Assembly (NCBI RefSeq): GCF_042879035.1
Contig: NZ_JBIAOU010000013.1
Location: 62,001 to 126,000 of the forward strand
Length of the DNA stretch: 64,000 nucleotides
Direction of reading: 5' to 3'
DNA from: Rhodococcus_G sp042879035
Lineage (GTDB): Bacteria; Actinomycetota; Actinomycetes; Mycobacteriales; Mycobacteriaceae
Positions within the stretch are counted from its first letter, which is position 1; each line of letters opens with the position of its first letter. The notes under the pieces were generated by a model, which did not search any database, had not been told where the DNA came from, and was given only the letters and a program-made list of their open reading frames with translations. Shown here piece by piece: positions 60,746 to 64,000 of this stretch. The position numbers and the translations under genes are program-made.

Positions 60746-61680
60746 CAGAGCGCCCCTCCCATCACGTCGGTGTGGTACTGCACGTCGTCACCGGTCATCT
60801 TCATGAACGCGTCCTCGAGCGATCCGCGTTTCGCCGACAGCTCGTGCAGGACGATGCCGTGACCGCCGGCGATCTGCCCGACCGCGTCGGTGGTGGTGCC
60901 CCGCACGATCAGGGCGGCGCTGCCGTCCTCGCCCTGGCCGTCGGCCTCGACCGCGAGACCCTGCGCGACGAGCGCGGTCTGCAGCGCGTCCAGTTGCGGG
61001 CTGCGCACACGCACCGACGCTTCGGAGGACCGGTCGACGAATTCCTTGACGGGCGAATCGGATACGAGTCGCCCGCGGCCGATCACGACGAGATGGTCGG
61101 CGGTCAGGGCCATCTCGGACAGCAGGTGACTCGACACCAGGACGGTGCGGCCCTCCGCGGCGAGTCGCTGCATGAACTTGCGGATCCAGACGATGCCCTC
61201 GGGGTCGAGGCCGTTGACCGGCTCGTCGAAGAGCAGCACCTTCGGGTCGCCGAGCAGCGCGCCCGCCAGCCCGAGCCGCTGCGACATACCGAGCGAGAAT
61301 CCGCCCGCCCGCTTCCCGGCGACCTCGGTCAGACCCACGATCCGCAGCACCTCGTCGACGCGGGAGGACGGAATCCCGTTGGACGCGGCCATCCACTGCA
61401 GGTGCGCTTTCGCGGAGCGGTTGGGGTGCACCCACTTCGCGTCGAGCAGTGCGCCCACGGTGCGCAGCGGTTGGCTCAGGTCACGGTACGCCGTGCCGTC
61501 GATCAGCGCGGTGCCCGCGGTCGGCCGGTCCAGGCCGAGGATCATCCGCATGGTGGTCGACTTGCCTGCGCCGTTGGGCCCGAGGAATCCGGTGACGATT
61601 CCGGGCCGGACGGTGAAGGTCAGATCGTCCACCGCCTTGACGTCCCCGAAGGTCTTGGTCAGTCCCCTCACTTCAATCAT
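60745..61680 (-). CDS. ABC exporter ATPase
   Basis: The protein has 311 residues from ATG 61678-61680 (MIEVRGLTKTFGDVKAVDDL); the frame extends 60 codons upstream without support. Walker A GPNGAGKST, signature FSLGMSQRLGLAGALLG and Walker B VLLFDEPVNGLDPEG are canonical. The C-terminal 90 residues form the regulatory domain of antibiotic-type ATPases. It drives the permease encoded just downstream. Confidence 0.88.
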   Translation of the reverse strand: MIEVRGLTKTFGDVKAVDDLTFTVRPGIVTGFLGPNGAGKSTTMRMILGLDRPTAGTALIDGTAYRDLSQPLRTVGALLDAKWVHPNRSAKAHLQWMAASNGIPSSRVDEVLRIVGLTEVAGKRAGGFSLGMSQRLGLAGALLGDPKVLLFDEPVNGLDPEGIVWIRKFMQRLAAEGRTVLVSSHLLSEMALTADHLVVIGRGRLVSDSPVKEFVDRSSEASVRVRSPQLDALQTALVAQGLAVEADGQGEDGSAALIVRGTTTDAVGQIAGGHGIVLHELSAKRGSLEDAFMKMTGDDVQYHTDVMGGAL

Positions 61681-61780
61681 GACCGCCAGCATTCCGGAAA
61701 AATCGGGCGCGCACATTTTTCGCAGGTCGCGCGCCGTGTCGTCTCGGCGAGCGACGCGAACGGCCCCTGGGTCGGTGCGT

Positions 61781-62794
61781 CTACCGCACCTGACCGTTAC
61801 CGCTCGGCGTGCCCGGTACCGGAGCGGGGATGCGGGGGAACTTGCTCGTCGGGTCCTCACCCTCGTCGTAGACGGTCTGCGGCGGACCGATCAGCAGCGG
61901 ATCCGGGTGCCCGACGATCTTGGGGTCCTTGCCGGTGTAGTCGAACTTCGCCAGTACCCAGCGCATCGCCTCGAGCCGGGCCCGCTTCTTGTCGTTGGAC
62001 TTGACGATCGTCCACGGCGCGTGCGGGGTGTCGGTGTAGAACAGCATGTTCTCCTTGGCCTCGGTGTAGGCGTCCCACTTGTCGAGGCTCGCGAGGTCGG
62101 TCGGCGAGAGCTTCCACTGCTTGACCGGGTCGGTGCTGCGGGCCACGAACCGGGCGTGCTGCTCCTCGCGCCCGACCGAGAACCAGAACTTCACCAGGTG
62201 AATGCCCGACTGCACCAGCATCCGTTCGAATTCCGGTGCGGAGCGGGTGAATTCGAGGTACTCGGTGGGTGAGCAGTAACCCATGACCCGCTCGACCCCG
62301 GCGCGGTTGTACCAGGACCGGTCCATCAGCACGATCTCCCCGCCCGCGGGCAGGTGTGCGACGTACCGCTGGAAGTACCACTGGGTGCGTTCGCGTTCGG
62401 TCGGTTTCTCGAGCGCCATCACGCGGGCGCCGCGAGGGTTGAGGTGTTCGGTGAACCGTTTGATCGCGCCACCCTTGCCCGCCGCGTCCCGGCCTTCGAA
62501 GATGATGACGATCTTCTCGTCGTTCTCCTTGACCCACGCCTGCAGCTTCAGCAGTTCGATCTGCAGCGCCCGCTTGCGGTGCTCGTACTGACGCCGCGTC
62601 ATCTTCTTGTCGTACGGGTAGCCGTGCCGCCACGGCGCCTCCGGCCCGTCGTCGGGCCGGGCACGCCCCGACTTGCGCAGCAACTCGCCGATCTCGTCGA
62701 TCTCCGGCGTGACGTCGATGGTCTCGGGTGCGGCCAGCTCGAATGCGCCCGGTTCCCGACCGGCGCCGTCGCTGCCACTGTGCTGATCGCTCAC
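61781..62794 (-). CDS. ppk2: Polyphosphate kinase 2
   Basis: The protein has 337 residues of the one-domain PPK2 class I type. Walker A FEGRDAAGKGGAIKRF, the lid and Walker B region EIVLMDRSWYNRAGVERVMG and the C-terminal WKLSPTDLASLDKWDAYTEAKE are all present. It makes nucleoside triphosphates from diphosphates using polyphosphate, or the reverse. It lies between the ABC exporter and the thi genes, with no clear functional link. Confidence 0.92.
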   Translation of the reverse strand: MSDQHSGSDGAGREPGAFELAAPETIDVTPEIDEIGELLRKSGRARPDDGPEAPWRHGYPYDKKMTRRQYEHRKRALQIELLKLQAWVKENDEKIVIIFEGRDAAGKGGAIKRFTEHLNPRGARVMALEKPTERERTQWYFQRYVAHLPAGGEIVLMDRSWYNRAGVERVMGYCSPTEYLEFTRSAPEFERMLVQSGIHLVKFWFSVGREEQHARFVARSTDPVKQWKLSPTDLASLDKWDAYTEAKENMLFYTDTPHAPWTIVKSNDKKRARLEAMRWVLAKFDYTGKDPKIVGHPDPLLIGPPQTVYDEGEDPTSKFPRIPAPVPGTPSGNGQVR

Positions 62795-62870
62795 GTGGTC
62801 GAGCCTACCGCCGCGCGGCCCTCCCGGCAGGGCTCCACGGTCACGAAAACCGACCGGCTCGCGGTGCGCC

Positions 62871-63641
62871 CTACAGTTCCGGTGAGGACGCCTGCGCCCA
62901 GAACCGCTTCGGTATCCGGCCCGCCAACCGTGCCTGTCGACCGCCCGCGACGGCCGACGCCATCGCGGACGCCATCAGCACCGGATTCTTCGCCCGGGTG
63001 ACCGCGGTGGCCAGCAGCACCGCGTCGCAGCCGAGTTCCATCGCGAGCGCCGCGTCGCTGGCGGTGCCGATGCCGGCGTCGAGGATAACCGGAACCCCGG
63101 CCGCGTCGACGATCATCTCGATGTTGTGCGGATTGCAGATCCCGAGCCCGGTCCCGATCGGCGCACCCAGCGGCATCACCGCGGCACAACCGACGTCCTC
63201 GAGCCGCTTGGCGAGCACCGGGTCGTCGGTCGTGTACGGCAGCACGGTGAACCCGTCGTCGACCAGTTGTTCCGCGGCACTGACGAGTTCGATGGCGTCG
63301 GGCAGCAGGGTGCGGTCGTCCGCGATGACCTCGAGCTTGACCCAGTCGGTCTCGAGTGCCTCCCGCGCGAGCTGCGCCGTCAGCACCGCCTCCGCCGCCC
63401 CGCGGCAGCCGGCGGTGTTCGGCAGCGGCGCGATGTCCAACCGTCGCAACAGGTCGAGCACCCCGGTGCCGCCCGCGGCGTCGACGCGGCGCATCGCGAC
63501 CGTGGTCAGTTCGGTGCCGGACGCGACCAGCGCCTCCTCGAGCACCGTCAGGTTCGCGGCACCGCCGGTGCCCATGATCAGACGCGACCCGAACACCCGG
63601 CCCGCGATCGTCAGCTTGTCGGCCACGCTGCCCTCAGCCAC
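62871..63641 (-). CDS. thiG: Thiazole synthase
   Basis: The protein has 256 residues. The Schiff-base lysine is in TDWVKLEVIADDRTLLPD; PVILDAGIGTASDAALAMELG and RLIMGTGGAANL bind the phosphate. It makes the thiazole half of thiamine from ThiS-thiocarboxylate, dehydroglycine and deoxyxylulose phosphate. It overlaps thiS by eight bases. Confidence 0.93.
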   Translation of the reverse strand: MAEGSVADKLTIAGRVFGSRLIMGTGGAANLTVLEEALVASGTELTTVAMRRVDAAGGTGVLDLLRRLDIAPLPNTAGCRGAAEAVLTAQLAREALETDWVKLEVIADDRTLLPDAIELVSAAEQLVDDGFTVLPYTTDDPVLAKRLEDVGCAAVMPLGAPIGTGLGICNPHNIEMIVDAAGVPVILDAGIGTASDAALAMELGCDAVLLATAVTRAKNPVLMASAMASAVAGGRQARLAGRIPKRFWAQASSPEL

Positions 63642-63852
63642 CCTGCACCGCCGTGAGAATCTCGATCTCCCAACCCTTCTCGACGGTCCGGTCCCACGAC
63701 GCCCGCGGGAACACCGCCCCGTCCACAGCGACCGCGATGCCCTTCTGCGGCAGTCCGAGGTGTTCGAGCAACTGCGCGACCGTCAATTCCTCGGACAGCT
63801 GATGGTCCTCGCCGTTGACGGTGATCCCGATGTTCACCCTGTTCGTCATCAT
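63634..63852 (-). CDS. thiS: Thiamine sulfur-carrier protein ThiS
   Basis: The protein has 72 residues and a ubiquitin-like fold, ending in the required AVQGG, whose terminal Gly is thiocarboxylated. NGEDHQLSEELTVAQLLEHL is the family core. The ATG at 63850-63852 overlaps the thiO stop (ATGA) and GAGGAA is upstream; the second ATG in MMTN is one codon later. Confidence 0.92.
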   Translation of the reverse strand: MMTNRVNIGITVNGEDHQLSEELTVAQLLEHLGLPQKGIAVAVDGAVFPRASWDRTVEKGWEIEILTAVQGG

Positions 63853-64000
63853 TTCCTCACTGGTGCGTCGGCATTCGCGTGCACTGCTGCGTCGGCACTC
63901 GTGTGCCGAAACCGGTCGGGTCGGCTCGCCGCCGCCTCCGGAAGGTCGGTGCCGGACAGCGCGGCGACCACCGCGTCCGCGCTCAGCGGGGTCAGCAGGA
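63849..64000 (-). CDS. thiO: Glycine oxidase ThiO, C-terminal fragment cut by window edge
   Basis: Only the last 50 codons lie in the window. LLTPLSADAVVAALSGTDLP is typical of the C-terminus of ThiO (the GVLLTPLTAD segment), followed by a nonconserved Ala-rich tail. ThiO makes the dehydroglycine used by ThiG. Its stop overlaps the thiS start, so thiO-thiS-thiG form one operon whose promoter (and perhaps a second TPP riboswitch) lies to the right of the window. Confidence 0.8.
   Translation of the reverse strand, partial: LLTPLSADAVVAALSGTDLPEAAASRPDRFRHTSADAAVHANADAPVRK

Overview
This is about 64 kb of a very GC-rich actinobacterial chromosome. The gene content points to Rhodococcus or a close mycolic-acid-containing relative: two antigen-85-type mycolyltransferases, a solitary groEL with CIRCE operators, a lipoprotein Cu/Zn superoxide dismutase, and gene order close to M. 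tuberculosis Rv0414c-Rv0440 (groEL2, psd-pssA, Rv0435c-type AAA ATPase, Rv0433-type ligase, sodC, Rv0431, Rv0430, def, Rv0428c, xthA, thiC, thiD, thiG-thiS-thiO). Synteny statements are from memory of that genome, not from an alignment. The genus is an inference.

Layout. 1-7990 (minus): urea uptake and use, urtABCDE, then a GntR/FCD regulator, then a biotin-dependent urea carboxylase cut by the left edge. 8347-13687: a small secreted protein, dihydrolipoyl dehydrogenase, mycolyltransferase 1 and a prolyl-oligopeptidase-family peptidase. 13761-19006 (minus): an apparent four-gene operon (double HD/LuxR protein, DsrE-like protein with two CxxC motifs, alpha/beta hydrolase, membrane Ser/Thr kinase with an unusual N-terminus); this is the best candidate for an undescribed signalling unit. 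19108-24902: mycolyltransferase 2, groEL, a secreted protein, a methyltransferase, a HAD phosphatase and a tiny ORF. 25078-29485: SRPBCC protein, psd-pssA and a two-domain AAA ATPase.

29553-50224 looks like a roughly 20-kb accessory block inserted in an otherwise conserved gene order. It holds a DUF3089 lipase-like protein, a PEP-mutase-family enzyme, alternating AraC regulators and alpha/beta hydrolases, two tandem membrane paralogues, a TetR-MFS efflux pair, a broken GMC (cholesterol-oxidase-like) gene, an ASCH-like protein, a Nudix hydrolase, a complete six-gene Mrp Na+/H+ antiporter operon and a PAP2 membrane phosphatase.

50257-64000 returns to conserved order: YbdK-type ligase, sodC, LytR_C protein, DUF3263 protein, def, GNAT, xthA, two small GNAT paralogues, a TPP riboswitch with thiC and thiD, a small membrane protein, an ABC-2 exporter, ppk2, and thiG-thiS-thiO (thiO cut by the right edge).

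Two runs of 10 N (30656-30665 and 40829-40838) are flanked by long G runs on the left and C runs on the right. Both lie inside copies of a dispersed hairpin (outer arms CAGTGGTG / CACCACTG) that also occurs intact at 29490-29535 and 59901-59948. I interpret the homopolymer flanks as read artefacts at a hard-to-sequence hairpin, not as genome. No tRNA, rRNA, CRISPR array, insertion sequence or prophage gene was seen.
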